A stretch of 64,000 nucleotides of DNA from Planctomycetota bacterium (GTDB taxonomy: Bacteria; Planctomycetota; UBA1135; GCA-002686595), in the NCBI GenBank assembly GCA_012959525.1, contig DUDB01000042.1, forward strand, positions 41,597-105,596, read 5' to 3'. Made by a program: the position numbers and the translations under genes. The notes below the pieces were generated by a model that was not told the DNA's origin, did not search any database, and was given only the letters and a program-made list of their open reading frames with translations. Below, piece after piece: positions 9,005 through 18,295 of the stretch (positions are counted from its first letter, which is position 1; the number at the start of each line of letters is the position of its first letter).

Positions 9005-10405
9005 CTAGAAGTCGAGCTCGTCCAACGCGTCCAGGTCGTCGTCGCCCAAGTCCGCTGCCTCCGCTTTCTCTTCGGCCGCCCCGTCCTGCTTGGAGTAATT
9101 CAGCCAGTAGGCTTCGTCCGTGCGTGCGCGAGCCCAGACCTTGTGGAGAAGCCTGACTACCTTCTTGTTGAACACATGGTCTTTATCCGAAATGCTGTAA
9201 GCCCAGCCTGCATTTTTCCCGTTGGAAATGTCCATCAGGGCACGTTGCAACACATCGCCGTCCCTGAAACCTTGCTCGGTGCCATAGTCGATGGTCGTCA
9301 TTCTGTTGACGATCGAACCAAAGGCCTTCGGACCGTAGTCCTCAACCAACTTCTTGACGGCGCGTGCACCTGCCGCCCCAGCATCCGGGTCGATGGCCAG
9401 AGCCGTCAACTGTTGGATGTCGGTCCATTCTGCGGGCGTCGTTCCTTCCTGTGCATCGAACGCCTCAAGGGCGCTCAGGTCCACCGAGGTTGGGTCGTAG
9501 CGGTTCACGGGCTTGGCGGGTTCTGTAACCTCTTCCGCCGGTTCCTCGGCTGGTGTATCCACAACCTCTTCGGGTTCTTGGACCGTGGGCACTTCCACGA
9601 TGGGCTCGTTCGCCTCCGCAGCGCCCGCTTCTGCCACCGTGGTGTCGATGGGAGTCTCCTCGACCGGCGTCTCGTTGAGCACGAACTTCCAGATGAGGAC
9701 CGCGACGATCACGGCCCCAACGAGGCTGCCGACAAAGGGCAGGGGGCTCTTCTTCTTCTTGGGTTGCCAGCGGCCAGAGGTTCCGCCGCCCGTGCCCTGA
9801 TCCTTGTCCTCGTCTGTTCCCGAGCGGCGCGAGTCCGAGGCGGAGGAGCGCGAGGACTTGCCCTTGGCCCGGCGCGCAGCAGCGCGAGTTTTCGGGCCTG
9901 TGCTCGAACCAGATTTTCTCTTGCCCCGCGTGGGCTTGGCCTCTTCACTTGAGGTCTCGGCGGGAGCCTTGCCCTTGGTCTTGGCTGGCTTGCGCGAGGG
10001 AACCTTGCGAGGAGCGGCGTCCGCGTCAGCCTCGGCTGCACGCTGGGCACGCAACTTCTCCATCATGCTGGGCCCGGATTTCTTGGACTTGCTCGAGGGC
10101 ACGTACTCCTCAAGAGTCTCCGGTTCCGGCTCTGGCTCCGGCTCTGGCTCTGGCTCCGGCTCTGGCTCTGGCTCCGGCTCTGGCTCCGGCTCTGGCTCTG
10201 GCTCCGGCTCTGGCTCTGGCTCTGGCTCCGGCTCCGGCTCCGGTTCTGGCTCCGGTTCTGGTTCTGGCTCCGGCTCGTCCACCGGCGGGCCGATCTCCAC
10301 TATGCCGTCCTCGCAGGACTTGCACTTGGCCTTGTCGGCGGGGAAGGTCGCGGGGACCTTGAAGGTGGCGTTACAACTGGCGCAGGTGCCAACTCGGTAC
10401 TGCAT
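9005..10405 (-). CDS. MJ0042-type zinc-ribbon, single-TM protein with 26x Glu-Pro repeat
   Basis: A 466-residue protein with four parts. Residues 1-40 form a zinc ribbon with paired cysteines C8/C11 and C28/C31. Residues 44-96 are an uninterrupted Glu-Pro repeat (26 EP units plus a final Glu), a stiff extended linker. Residues 97-220 are disordered and strongly basic. A single membrane helix spans about 221-243, followed by an acidic Pro/Glu stretch and a soluble C-terminal domain (about 310-466) rich in charged residues and ending in an acidic tail. The likely topology is zinc ribbon and linkers in the cytoplasm, C-terminal domain outside. No known function; the next gene has the same overall plan, so both may belong to one membrane assembly. 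It ends convergently with ggt. Confidence 0.85.
   Translation of the reverse strand: MQYRVGTCASCNATFKVPATFPADKAKCKSCEDGIVEIGPPVDEPEPEPEPEPEPEPEPEPEPEPEPEPEPEPEPEPEPEPEPEPEPEPEPEPEPETLEEYVPSSKSKKSGPSMMEKLRAQRAAEADADAAPRKVPSRKPAKTKGKAPAETSSEEAKPTRGKRKSGSSTGPKTRAAARRAKGKSSRSSASDSRRSGTDEDKDQGTGGGTSGRWQPKKKKSPLPFVGSLVGAVIVAVLIWKFVLNETPVEETPIDTTVAEAGAAEANEPIVEVPTVQEPEEVVDTPAEEPAEEVTEPAKPVNRYDPTSVDLSALEAFDAQEGTTPAEWTDIQQLTALAIDPDAGAAGARAVKKLVEDYGPKAFGSIVNRMTTIDYGTEQGFRDGDVLQRALMDISNGKNAGWAYSISDKDHVFNKKVVRLLHKVWARARTDEAYWLNYSKQDGAAEEKAEAADLGDDDLDALDELDF
10121..10276. repeat. Hexanucleotide tandem repeat, 26 units, encoding Glu-Pro
   Basis: On the plus strand the units read (C/T)GG followed by CTC or TTC, exactly 26 times without a break. 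On the coding (minus) strand each unit is a Glu-Pro codon pair. Synonymous variation among units (Pro codons CCG or CCA, Glu codons GAG or GAA) shows that the array is not freshly amplified. A change in copy number would keep the frame. Confidence 0.95.
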
Positions 10406-10465
10406 CCGTGGATCTCGTTTGGGGTCGTGCGCCCGTTGGCGCGGGGATGGGGGGAGAGGGTGGCG

Positions 10466-11773
10466 TCAGTTGCCGCCCTCGGCTTTGCGGCGCAGCTCTT
10501 CCATGCGCCGCCGTTCGTTTTCGGTGCGGGGCTTGTAATTGGGGTTGTCCCAGAAGGGGTCGATCTCCTCTTCTTTCTGCGTGTCGGCCTCGCGCCAGTA
10601 GCGTTTCCACTTGCGGTCGTACCAGCCGAACCACTGCTTGATGCCAGAGTCGATGCGCTCCTGGGTTCCCCCCATGGCGACGTGCACCACAAATGTGGTT
10701 TGGTACCCGGTGATGTCAGTGAGCAGCATGTGGACCAGGTTTAGCTGGATCGCGTTCTCGTCGGATTCGAGGGGGATACCGCCCATGCGCTTGAGCAGTC
10801 CGGGGACGGCGTGCTTGCCGATCTCTTCCAGACGGCTTCGTGCCGTGGTGATCTCTTTGGGGCGCGCCTCCGTGTTGATCAACTGATTGATCAGGCTCTC
10901 GATCTCGGTGATCTGCTCCGGCGTCGTTTCGGCGTGGTAGGCGATTTCCTCACGCACCACACCTTCGATGACCTCCGAGCCATCGGAGAGGGTCTTGCGC
11001 ACAGTCTTCTTGATGCGTTTGGTCCGTTCGCGCTCCATTTCCTCGGGTGAGATCCAACGCTCCCAGCGCCAAGCTCTCCAGCGCATGTCCGTGCCGCGCG
11101 CGACCTCCCACTCCATCCAGCGGTCTGCGAGGTCGGGATCCCCACTGCGCGGCTGCACGTGCAGTCGCACGATGGCCGAATTTTCCGTCTCTGCGATCAC
11201 GTCGCCGTCGTAGGGCTTCCAGAGCGAGACGGCCATCTCGCCCTCCGTAGAGGTGAGACCGTCGACGGTAGTGTTGCGGTAGCTTGTCTGGGCGCCGGCG
11301 TCGAGGCCCGCCCAGCTCGCAAGGGCTGCGGGTTGTTCTTCGCCGGCACCGGCGCTTGCCTCGGAGGCGACCTCGTGGTCGCGGATCTTGGCGAAGTCCA
11401 GCAGGTTGTAGAGCTTGGAGGTGTTTCGCGAGAAGGCTAGATCGTGCACTTGGCGTGCGAATACAACGTGAGGAGAATCCCAACCAGTGCTGGGTGCAGC
11501 GTTCTCTTCAACCACGGGCGCGGCGGCTTCGATCACCGGCGGCGGATCGTCACCGCCGCGGGTGGCGATCATCATGACGAGTCCGAAGACGAGCGCGGCT
11601 CCGCCGCCAATGAAGTACTTGGTGGGATCCTCCTTGCGGGCCTTGGAGCCCCGGCGCGCTCCGGGGGGATGGGCCACGTAGATGTGGCTGCATTCACCAC
11701 AGCGCACCTTGGCACCTTCCTTGCTGTCAGGGAGCTTGGCGCGGGCGCCGCAAGAGGTGCATTCGATGATCAT
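10466..11773 (-). CDS. MJ0042-type zinc-ribbon, single-TM protein
   Basis: A 435-residue protein starting with a zinc ribbon (C5/C8 and C25/C28, pattern ECTSCGARAKLP ... RCGECSHIYVA) typical of the MJ0042 family, then a basic segment, one membrane helix (about 52-72, GGGAALVFGLVMMIA), a short proline-rich stalk and a soluble domain of about 340 residues rich in Trp and charged residues. The C-terminal third contains a helical segment (EITEIESLINQLINTEA) and EIGKHAVPGLLKRMGG, which looks like one HEAT-type helix pair. No enzyme motif is visible. It lies 60 bases upstream of the EP-repeat protein in the same direction with matching architecture. Function unknown. Confidence 0.82.
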   Translation of the reverse strand: MIIECTSCGARAKLPDSKEGAKVRCGECSHIYVAHPPGARRGSKARKEDPTKYFIGGGAALVFGLVMMIATRGGDDPPPVIEAAAPVVEENAAPSTGWDSPHVVFARQVHDLAFSRNTSKLYNLLDFAKIRDHEVASEASAGAGEEQPAALASWAGLDAGAQTSYRNTTVDGLTSTEGEMAVSLWKPYDGDVIAETENSAIVRLHVQPRSGDPDLADRWMEWEVARGTDMRWRAWRWERWISPEEMERERTKRIKKTVRKTLSDGSEVIEGVVREEIAYHAETTPEQITEIESLINQLINTEARPKEITTARSRLEEIGKHAVPGLLKRMGGIPLESDENAIQLNLVHMLLTDITGYQTTFVVHVAMGGTQERIDSGIKQWFGWYDRKWKRYWREADTQKEEEIDPFWDNPNYKPRTENERRRMEELRRKAEGGN

Positions 11774-11947
11774 GGGGAGAGTTCCTCACGGGGGGTACCC
11801 GTTGGAGCGGCGCAGGCTACGGACATTGAGGCCGAGGCCGAACCGGTGGAACAAGGTACCGGGGGGCCGCAGGGGGCGCAAGATGAGGGCTTCGGGGGGG
11901 GGCTCGCGAACCCGGGGCAGGACGGGATGGGGTACAAGTAGAGGCCC

Positions 11948-13960
11948 ATGGACCCGCGGCCCTTCCAACTTGTTTGTCCCTATGAACCGACGGGCCATCA
12001 ACCCCAGGCGATCGACAAGCTGGAGCGCGGCCTGCGGGAGGGCGCCCCGCAACAGACCCTGCTGGGCATCACGGGGTCGGGCAAGACGTTCACCGTGGCC
12101 AAGGTGATCGAGCGCCTCAACCAGCCGACCCTCGTTCTCTCGCCCAACAAGACCCTGGCGGCACAGTTATTCTCCGAGTTCAAAGATCTCTTTCCCCACA
12201 ACGCGGTGGAGTACTTCGTTTCCTACTACGACTACTACCAACCCGAGGCCTACGTACCTTCGACCGATACTTTCATCGAGAAAGATGCCAATCGCAACGA
12301 GAACATCGAGCGCTTGCGTAACAGCGCCACGCGCTCTCTGCTCGATCGCCGGGACGTGATCATTGTCGCGTCGGTCTCCTGTATCTACGGATTGGGTTCG
12401 CCCTCCAACTACAGTGAGATGGCCGTGCAGGTCACTCGCGGCGAGGAGTTGGACCGCGACGATCTCCTGCGCAACCTGACTCAGATGCAGTATGCGCGCA
12501 ACCACCTGGAGTTCCGTCGCGGCACCTTCCGCGCGCGTGGGGACGTGGTGGAAATCTTCCCGGCTTACGAGGACGCGCGCGTGATCCGGATCGAGTTCTT
12601 TGGTGACGAGGTGGAGGTCATCACCATGGTGAACCCGCTGTTGGGGGAGGTGCTGGAGGAGCTGGAGGAGATCGTGCTCTATCCGGCCAACCACTACGTC
12701 ACCCCACAGGAACGGGTGGATCGCGCCCTGCCCCTGATCGAGGAAGAGCTGGAAGAGCAGCTCAAGGTACTAAAGGGTAAGGGTAAGGTGCTGGAGTCTC
12801 AGCGACTGGAGCAGCGCACACGGCATGACATAGAGATGTTGCAGACCACGGGCGTCTGCAATGGAATCGAGAACTACTCGCGCTATATGGACGGGCGCTC
12901 GCCCGGGCAGTCTCCCTTCACGCTGCTGCATTACTTTCCGGACGACTGGCTGCTCTTCGTGGACGAGAGCCACGTGGCCGTGCCTCAGGTCGGTGCCATG
13001 TTCAAGGGGGACCGATCGCGCAAAGAGACGCTCGTTGAGCACGGCTTCCGGCTGCCCAGCGCCCTCGATAACCGGCCCTTGCGCTTCGAGGAATTCGAGA
13101 ATCTGCTGCGCCAGGTGGTCCACGTCTCCGCCACGCCGTCGCGCTACGAGCTTGAGCACTCCGGGAAGCACATCGTTGAGCAGGTCGTGAGACCCACGGG
13201 CTTGCTCGATCCTCCGATCGAGGTGCGTCCGGCGGCGACCCAGGTGGACGACCTGCTGGCCGAGCTGCGCAAGGTTATCGCTTCGGGCTGGCGCGTTTTG
13301 GTGACGACCCTGACCAAGCGTTCGGCTGAAGAGTTGACCACCTACTACTCCGAGTTGGGTATCCGCGTGCGCTATCTGCACTCGGAGATCGATGCGCTTG
13401 AGCGCTCGGCGATCCTGCGCGACCTGCGGTCCGGGGAGTTCGACGTGCTCGTGGGCATCAACCTCCTGCGGGAGGGCCTGGATCTCCCCGAGGTCGCCCT
13501 AGTGGCTGTGCTGGATGCGGACAAGGAAGGCTTCCTACGTGCCAGCACGAGCCTCATCCAAACCTGTGGGCGAGCCGCCCGTAACGTGGCGGGCCGTGTG
13601 CTTTTCTACGGCGACCGGGTGACGGACTCCATGCAGTCCTGCTTGGATGAGGTCGCACGGCGGCGGGTGATTCAGGAGGCCTACAACGAGGAGCACGGGA
13701 TCGAACCGGCGACGATCATCAAGCCCATCCGGGAGAGCATCGAGGCCATGTACGAGATGGACTACCCCGAGGTTCCCGCGGTTGCCGAGCCGGGGAGTGA
13801 GCCGAGCGAGGCGGAGACCTGGCCACTGGCGCGCCTGCGGGGTGAGATAGAACACCTGCGGGCGGACATGCTATTGGCTGCCCAGGAGCTCCGGTTCGAG
13901 GAGGCCGCAGGCCTGCGCGACCGCCTCACCCAGCTCGAAGACCTGGAACTCAAGCGATGA
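11948..13960 (+). CDS. uvrB: UvrABC excinuclease subunit B
   Basis: A 670-residue UvrB, the damage-verification helicase of nucleotide excision repair. Walker A is GITGSGKT (residues 40-47); the beta-hairpin region has the usual [12 protein letters not shown]; motif II contains DESHVA; motif VI is QTCGRAARN; and the C-terminal UVR domain ([14 protein letters not shown]) that contacts UvrC is present. Length is normal. It is followed after 10 bases by uvrC, an adjacency seen in only some bacteria, so the two are probably one operon. The 174-base gap upstream, divergent from the zinc-ribbon gene, must hold the promoter; no recognisable LexA box was found there. Confidence 0.97.
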   Translation: MDPRPFQLVCPYEPTGHQPQAIDKLERGLREGAPQQTLLGITGSGKTFTVAKVIERLNQPTLVLSPNKTLAAQLFSEFKDLFPHNAVEYFVSYYDYYQPEAYVPSTDTFIEKDANRNENIERLRNSATRSLLDRRDVIIVASVSCIYGLGSPSNYSEMAVQVTRGEELDRDDLLRNLTQMQYARNHLEFRRGTFRARGDVVEIFPAYEDARVIRIEFFGDEVEVITMVNPLLGEVLEELEEIVLYPANHYVTPQERVDRALPLIEEELEEQLKVLKGKGKVLESQRLEQRTRHDIEMLQTTGVCNGIENYSRYMDGRSPGQSPFTLLHYFPDDWLLFVDESHVAVPQVGAMFKGDRSRKETLVEHGFRLPSALDNRPLRFEEFENLLRQVVHVSATPSRYELEHSGKHIVEQVVRPTGLLDPPIEVRPAATQVDDLLAELRKVIASGWRVLVTTLTKRSAEELTTYYSELGIRVRYLHSEIDALERSAILRDLRSGEFDVLVGINLLREGLDLPEVALVAVLDADKEGFLRASTSLIQTCGRAARNVAGRVLFYGDRVTDSMQSCLDEVARRRVIQEAYNEEHGIEPATIIKPIRESIEAMYEMDYPEVPAVAEPGSEPSEAETWPLARLRGEIEHLRADMLLAAQELRFEEAAGLRDRLTQLEDLELKR

Positions 13961-13970
13961 GAGGCTCCTC

Positions 13971-15803
13971 GTGAGCGGTCCGGCATGGTCCCTGGATGAG
14001 GTGCCCAGATGCCCGGGCGTGTACCTGTTTCGCGACGCTGAGGAAAAGGTGTTGTACGTGGGCAAGGCGCGCGACCTGCGCGCGCGCCTGACCCAGTATC
14101 GAAGACCCGGCGGGGATGGTCGCCTGAACATCCTCTTCCTCGAACAGGACGCGCAGTCGGTGGAGACCATTGTCACGCGCACCGAGCAGGAGGCCCTGCT
14201 CCTCGAGGACACGCTCATCAAGAGCCACAAGCCGCGCCACAACGTGCACCTCAAGGACGACAAGTCTTTTCTGATGGTGCGCCTCGATCATGCCGAGCGC
14301 TTCCCGCGACTCAAGCTCGTGCGCGCCCACAGCCCCAAGGAGGGCAAGGCGGGTGGGCGTAGTCGCTTCTTCGGGCCCTTCGCCTCGGCCTCGGCCGTCC
14401 GGCGCACCCTGGCCGACCTGCAGCGCGTCGTTCCCCTGCGGGACTGCCCCGACTCCGTCATGAACCACCGCTCACGCGCCTGCCTGCAGCACCAGATGGG
14501 GCTGTGCTGCGCCCCGTGCGTGGGGGAAGTGGACGAGGACCAGTACGCGGCCCTGGTGCAGCGCGCGGCCAACGTGTTGAGCGGCGACGTGCGCGAGCTG
14601 GAAGAGGATCTCGATGAGCGCATGCGGCGTGCCTCAAGCGCCAGGGAGTACGAGAAGGCGGCCCAGTGGCGGGACCGCTTGCAGGCTCTGCGCCGCACGG
14701 TTGAAGGCCAAGGGGTGCGGCCTAAGGACAAGGTGGAGCGGGACATCCTGGGCCTGGCCCGACGCGGCAGTGACGCCCTCATTCATCGCCTGGCCTTCCG
14801 TGAGGGTCGACTCACTGAGAGCCGCAGCCATCGCTTTCGTTCGGGCCTGCCCGACGATGAGTTGATGCACGTCGTCTTGACCGCCCTCTACGCGGCCGGC
14901 CGACGCCAGCCTCCTCAGGAGATTGTCTTGCCCTGTGCGCCAGCAGAGCGCGAGCTGCTGGAGTCGGAGTTGGGCGAAGAACTGAAGATCGTGGTGCCTA
15001 CTACGGGGGATCGCCTACGGACCCTGGACATGGCCGGGGAGAATGCCCGGCGCCAGCTGGAGCGGATCAGCAATCAGGACGAGCGCGAGCAGGCGGCACT
15101 GGATGAGTTGATTGCCCTGCTGGACCTTGACCCTGGCACCGAAGTGATTGACTGCTTCGACATCTCCAACACCCAGGGGGCGCACGTAGTGGCCAGTCGC
15201 GTCCGCAGCCGGCGCGGGCATGCGGACCGGGCCGGGTACCGGCGCTACAAGATCCGCGACGTTGAAGGTCAGGACGACTTCGGCGCCATGCGCGAGGTCG
15301 TGCTGCGGAGTCTGCGCCGCGGCGTACGCGAGGGGGATCTTCCCGACCTGATCGTCGTCGATGGTGGGCAGGCTCAGCTGTCCAAGGCCTTGGAGGCCCG
15401 CGAGGAGGCGGGCGCTTGGGGAGTGGCCATGGTGGGGCTGGCCAAGGCTCGTCGCGCGCGCACGGTCAAAGGGGTCAAGCACCCGGCCACCGAGGAACGG
15501 GTTTGGATTCCCGGGGCCGAGGGACCTCTGGAATTGGCCCGGCATTCGGCCTCCCGCCTCTTGCTCGAGCGCATTCGTGACGAGGCGCACCGCTTCGCCA
15601 TCACCTACCACCGCAAGGAGCGCGGACGGGTGACGAGCCGCCTCGATGGCATCCGAGGCGTGGGGCCTGCCCGCCGCAAGACCCTCCTCCGTCGGTTTGG
15701 AAGCGTGGCCGGCGTCAGCCGGGCCAGTGTGGAAGAACTCGCGGGGGTGGAGGGCATCGACCGTGCCTTGGCGCGCCGCATTTGCCAAGATCTGTCCGGC
15801 TGA
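13971..15803 (+). CDS. uvrC: UvrABC excinuclease subunit C
   Basis: A 610-residue UvrC, the nuclease that makes both incisions. The N-terminal GIY-YIG domain is visible (GVYLF at 16-20, YVGKA at 29-33), followed by a Cys cluster (CLQHQMGLCCAPC) as in families with an iron-sulfur or zinc site, a UVR domain (SAREYEKAAQWRDRL), the RNase H-like endonuclease region (IDCFDISNTQG, PDLIVVDGGQAQL) and a C-terminal double helix-hairpin-helix (LDGIRGVGPARRKTLL). It starts with GTG 10 bases after uvrB. A weak 6-bp inverted repeat (15805-15831) follows the stop. Confidence 0.97.
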   Translation: MSGPAWSLDEVPRCPGVYLFRDAEEKVLYVGKARDLRARLTQYRRPGGDGRLNILFLEQDAQSVETIVTRTEQEALLLEDTLIKSHKPRHNVHLKDDKSFLMVRLDHAERFPRLKLVRAHSPKEGKAGGRSRFFGPFASASAVRRTLADLQRVVPLRDCPDSVMNHRSRACLQHQMGLCCAPCVGEVDEDQYAALVQRAANVLSGDVRELEEDLDERMRRASSAREYEKAAQWRDRLQALRRTVEGQGVRPKDKVERDILGLARRGSDALIHRLAFREGRLTESRSHRFRSGLPDDELMHVVLTALYAAGRRQPPQEIVLPCAPAERELLESELGEELKIVVPTTGDRLRTLDMAGENARRQLERISNQDEREQAALDELIALLDLDPGTEVIDCFDISNTQGAHVVASRVRSRRGHADRAGYRRYKIRDVEGQDDFGAMREVVLRSLRRGVREGDLPDLIVVDGGQAQLSKALEAREEAGAWGVAMVGLAKARRARTVKGVKHPATEERVWIPGAEGPLELARHSASRLLLERIRDEAHRFAITYHRKERGRVTSRLDGIRGVGPARRKTLLRRFGSVAGVSRASVEELAGVEGIDRALARRICQDLSG

Positions 15804-15876
15804 GAGACCCGAGTACCGAATAAAGGGGTCTGGGTTTCGACTCTCGCCGCGTGCCCCGTAGGCTTCCCCCGGTCCC

Positions 15877-17271
15877 ATGCTGCAATTGCTCAAACCCCTC
15901 CTGCCGGTTGCTCTGGCCCTCATGCCTCTTGCAGAGGCTCAGGACCAGCCGGAATTCATGATTGCCGAGGGCGAGCATCTGCACGTGCTCTGCTGGTTCT
16001 ATTCGGAGCGCACCGGTCAGGCCCTACCCGATGCTTTGCTCCTCTCGGGTCAGGAGGTGATGGCCCAAGGGCGAGCTCTGTTCGGCGGTTCAGCGGATGC
16101 GGGCGCGGCTCCCTTCCAGCTCTTCATCTACACCACTCGTAAGGGAGCCAGTGGCTACATCGCCGGGGCCGAGAGCGTGTCTCCAGGCTCCTCGCCGGGA
16201 ACCGTGGATCTGGCCCATTGGGCCTCACGCACCGTCCACGTACGCATGCGGCCCTACCCCGGAGACCGACCCCTGGTCGAGCTGAGCGTGCCTGTCGATT
16301 GCCTGCGCCGGGCCAGCGCAGGAATTGCGCACCTCGTCCGTCAGGACCTGGCCGGCGGCGAGGACAATGCCCCCCGTTGGTTTGCGGCAGGTGCAGCCCA
16401 GTACCTGGCCACTCGCGCTCTGGCTGGGCGAGGCCTTGATGGCCTTGGAGACGAGAGCATCTGGTTGGGGACGCGGGTGTTCGCCGTGCGACGCATGATC
16501 GCGGGCGGGAGCCTGCCCGTACTGGAGGACGTGTTGGCGGACAGTGTGGATGAGCTTGAGGAGTCCGCAGTCGAGAGCCTGCACGCCGTCCTCTTCGAAT
16601 TTCTGATGGAGCAGCTCGCAGACCGCGGGGAAGCCTGGGGTCAACTTCGCACCCGCCTGGCCCGCGGCTTACGTGGCCCCGCACTTCTGCCCGTGCTGGA
16701 AGAGTGGCTGGGGGAGGGGGGTATTGGCGGGCTCGAGGCACACTTTCACCGTTGGCTGCAACAACGACGCCCCGCCTGGGACGACGTTCAACCGGCCTTG
16801 CAACGACATCCTGAGGGATGGGCCCAGGCTCCCCTTCAGGGCAACGCCATCGCCTGGCGCAGCGGGACTGTTCCAGAGCCGCCCTACAGAATTCGTGGCG
16901 AGTTCCGGACGTTCCTGGATGTGCGCACGGGCACGGCACAGGCGAACGTCCTCTTCGGGCGGTTGGGCGCGGACTTCTTGCAGGTCTCCATCCACTCAGA
17001 TACGGGCGTCTCCGTCTGGGATCGCTCCCACGAGAAGGACAACTTCGAGATGTTGCAATCCAAGGGCTGGAGCACGCCCTTCCAGCTGCGCGATTGGCAG
17101 CACTTCGAGATCCGGGTGCTGGGCGAGGACGCCTACGTGAGCGTCGCCAATGAGCGACTTTCCCCCTTCAGTATTCTCGGGCGAGACATGGGTGGGGCTT
17201 GGGCGGTGGGCTCCTTCAAGGGCTCCGTCACACTTTGGCGCAGCCTGAGCATCGAGCCCATTCGCGACTGA
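15877..17271 (+). CDS. Secreted protein with degenerate peptidase-MA-like domain and C-terminal LamG-like domain
   Basis: A 464-residue protein with a signal peptide (LLKPLLPVALALMPLAEA, cleavage after AQA-like residues). Residues about 20-310 have the layout of the planctomycete peptidase-MA/DUF1570-type gluzincins, including the downstream PRWFAAGAAQYLA segment (compare P.W..EG.A.Y). The zinc-binding HExxH helix is replaced by GIAHLVRQ and the downstream Glu by Ala, so it cannot bind zinc in the usual way. Residues about 320-460 form a beta-sandwich-like region (RIRGEFRTFLDV, WQHFEIRVLGEDAYVSV) like LamG/3-keto-disaccharide hydrolase modules. It may be a pseudoenzyme that binds a polymer. 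The family call rests on pattern recognition only. Confidence 0.7.
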   Translation: MLQLLKPLLPVALALMPLAEAQDQPEFMIAEGEHLHVLCWFYSERTGQALPDALLLSGQEVMAQGRALFGGSADAGAAPFQLFIYTTRKGASGYIAGAESVSPGSSPGTVDLAHWASRTVHVRMRPYPGDRPLVELSVPVDCLRRASAGIAHLVRQDLAGGEDNAPRWFAAGAAQYLATRALAGRGLDGLGDESIWLGTRVFAVRRMIAGGSLPVLEDVLADSVDELEESAVESLHAVLFEFLMEQLADRGEAWGQLRTRLARGLRGPALLPVLEEWLGEGGIGGLEAHFHRWLQQRRPAWDDVQPALQRHPEGWAQAPLQGNAIAWRSGTVPEPPYRIRGEFRTFLDVRTGTAQANVLFGRLGADFLQVSIHSDTGVSVWDRSHEKDNFEMLQSKGWSTPFQLRDWQHFEIRVLGEDAYVSVANERLSPFSILGRDMGGAWAVGSFKGSVTLWRSLSIEPIRD

Positions 17272-17278
17272 GGCCCTC

Positions 17279-18166
17279 CTAGCCGCGGGGGTGGTGGAGG
17301 CGATGGATGGCGCGCACGTGGCCCTCGTCCAACTGCGTGTACACCTCCGTTGTGCGGATGGACGCATGTCCTAGCATTTCCTGTACAGAGCGCAGGTCGG
17401 CGCCTCCCTGGATCAGGTGACTGGCGAAGGAGTGTCGCAGGCTATGGGGGGTGATGGCCCGGGGCAGGTTGGCGGCGGCAGCCGCGGCTTTTACCCGGCG
17501 CCAGGCGTTGGTGCGGTCCAGGGGCAGGCCATTGCGTGTGAGCAGCAGCTCCGCCTGGCGGTCGTGGCGGGCCACCTGCGGGCGTCCCGACTGGAGCCAC
17601 TCCTCAACGGCGACGCGCGCCTGGGTTCCAACGGGTACTACGCGCATCTTGTCACCTTTGCCGTGCAGGCGCAGGACGCGCAGCTTGGGCTCCAGGTCAT
17701 CCGTGCGTAGGCGCACGACCTCCCCGATGCGCGCGCCGCAGGCGTACAGCAGTTCGAGGAGGGCGCGATCGCGCTGGGCCATCCAGCCATTCCCGCGTGG
17801 GGCACTCAACAGCGCTTCGACCTCTTCGGGCGAGAGGGTGTGGGGCAGGAGCTCGCGCAGCACCGGTGCGGGAACGCGGCTGGTGGGATCGCCCTGCAGC
17901 GCCCCCTCCATCACCAGGAATCGCAGCAGCATACGCAGGGACACCAGGCCGCGGGCTACGGAGGCCTCTGCGGCCCCTTCCGCCCGACGGCTCGCCAGGT
18001 AGTCGATGACTCCGGCCGTGTCGAGGTCGGCCCAGACCAGCATGCCCCGACGCCCGGCCCAGCGGGCGAATCGCTCTAGGTCGGCGCGGTAGCTCCGCAG
18101 GGAGGTGCGGGCGAGTCCGGCCTCGGCTCGAGCAGCGTCCAGATAGTCGGCGATGTCCGCGCCCAT
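17279..18166 (-). CDS. xerD: Tyrosine recombinase XerD/XerC-like
   Basis: A 295-residue recombinase, the usual length for XerC/XerD, which resolve chromosome dimers at dif. The N-terminal SAM-like DNA-binding domain (DYLDAARAEAGLARTSLRSYRADL) precedes a complete catalytic set: R146 in ACGARIGEV, K170 in GKGDKMR, H241 and R244 in TPHSLRHSFASHL, H267 in LGHASIRTTEVY and nucleophile Y276. The ATG at 18166 was chosen because the open frame above it (to 18466) is out of family and overlaps lspA on the other strand. No att sites, phage genes or cassettes are nearby, so a housekeeping role is more likely than an integrase. Confidence 0.92.
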   Translation of the reverse strand: MGADIADYLDAARAEAGLARTSLRSYRADLERFARWAGRRGMLVWADLDTAGVIDYLASRRAEGAAEASVARGLVSLRMLLRFLVMEGALQGDPTSRVPAPVLRELLPHTLSPEEVEALLSAPRGNGWMAQRDRALLELLYACGARIGEVVRLRTDDLEPKLRVLRLHGKGDKMRVVPVGTQARVAVEEWLQSGRPQVARHDRQAELLLTRNGLPLDRTNAWRRVKAAAAAANLPRAITPHSLRHSFASHLIQGGADLRSVQEMLGHASIRTTEVYTQLDEGHVRAIHRLHHPRG

Positions 18167-18295
18167 TGCCGCCGGGATGGGGTGTTCCTGGGCCGTGGTC
18201 ACGCTTGCAGGGTGCGGCTCATTCGGGGTCGATGCAAGCGCTGACTCGACCGCTCCCCGGTGCCTGCCTATACTTCGTCGCCCGGCGGTTGCCCC

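Noticed and set aside
10121..10276. Repeat considered as a CRISPR array or satellite
   Set aside because: Hexamers are contiguous with no spacers and are in frame within a gene. The same holds for the repeats at 38548 and 60546.
9804..10538. Long plus-strand frame with a Gly-Ser repeat opposite the Glu-Pro repeat
   Set aside because: It is the antisense reading of the repeat; the minus-strand protein has a zinc ribbon, membrane helix and sensible composition, the plus-strand one does not.
11774..11947. LexA/SOS box before uvrB
   Set aside because: No palindrome resembling known SOS boxes was found.
15805..15831. AGACCC/GGGTCT inverted repeat after uvrC as a terminator
   Set aside because: Only 6 bp with a 15-base loop and a weak T-run; not distinguishable from chance.
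17279..18166. Tyrosine recombinase considered as an integrase of a mobile element
   Set aside because: Its length and motifs fit XerC/XerD, and no att repeats, phage or cassette genes are near.
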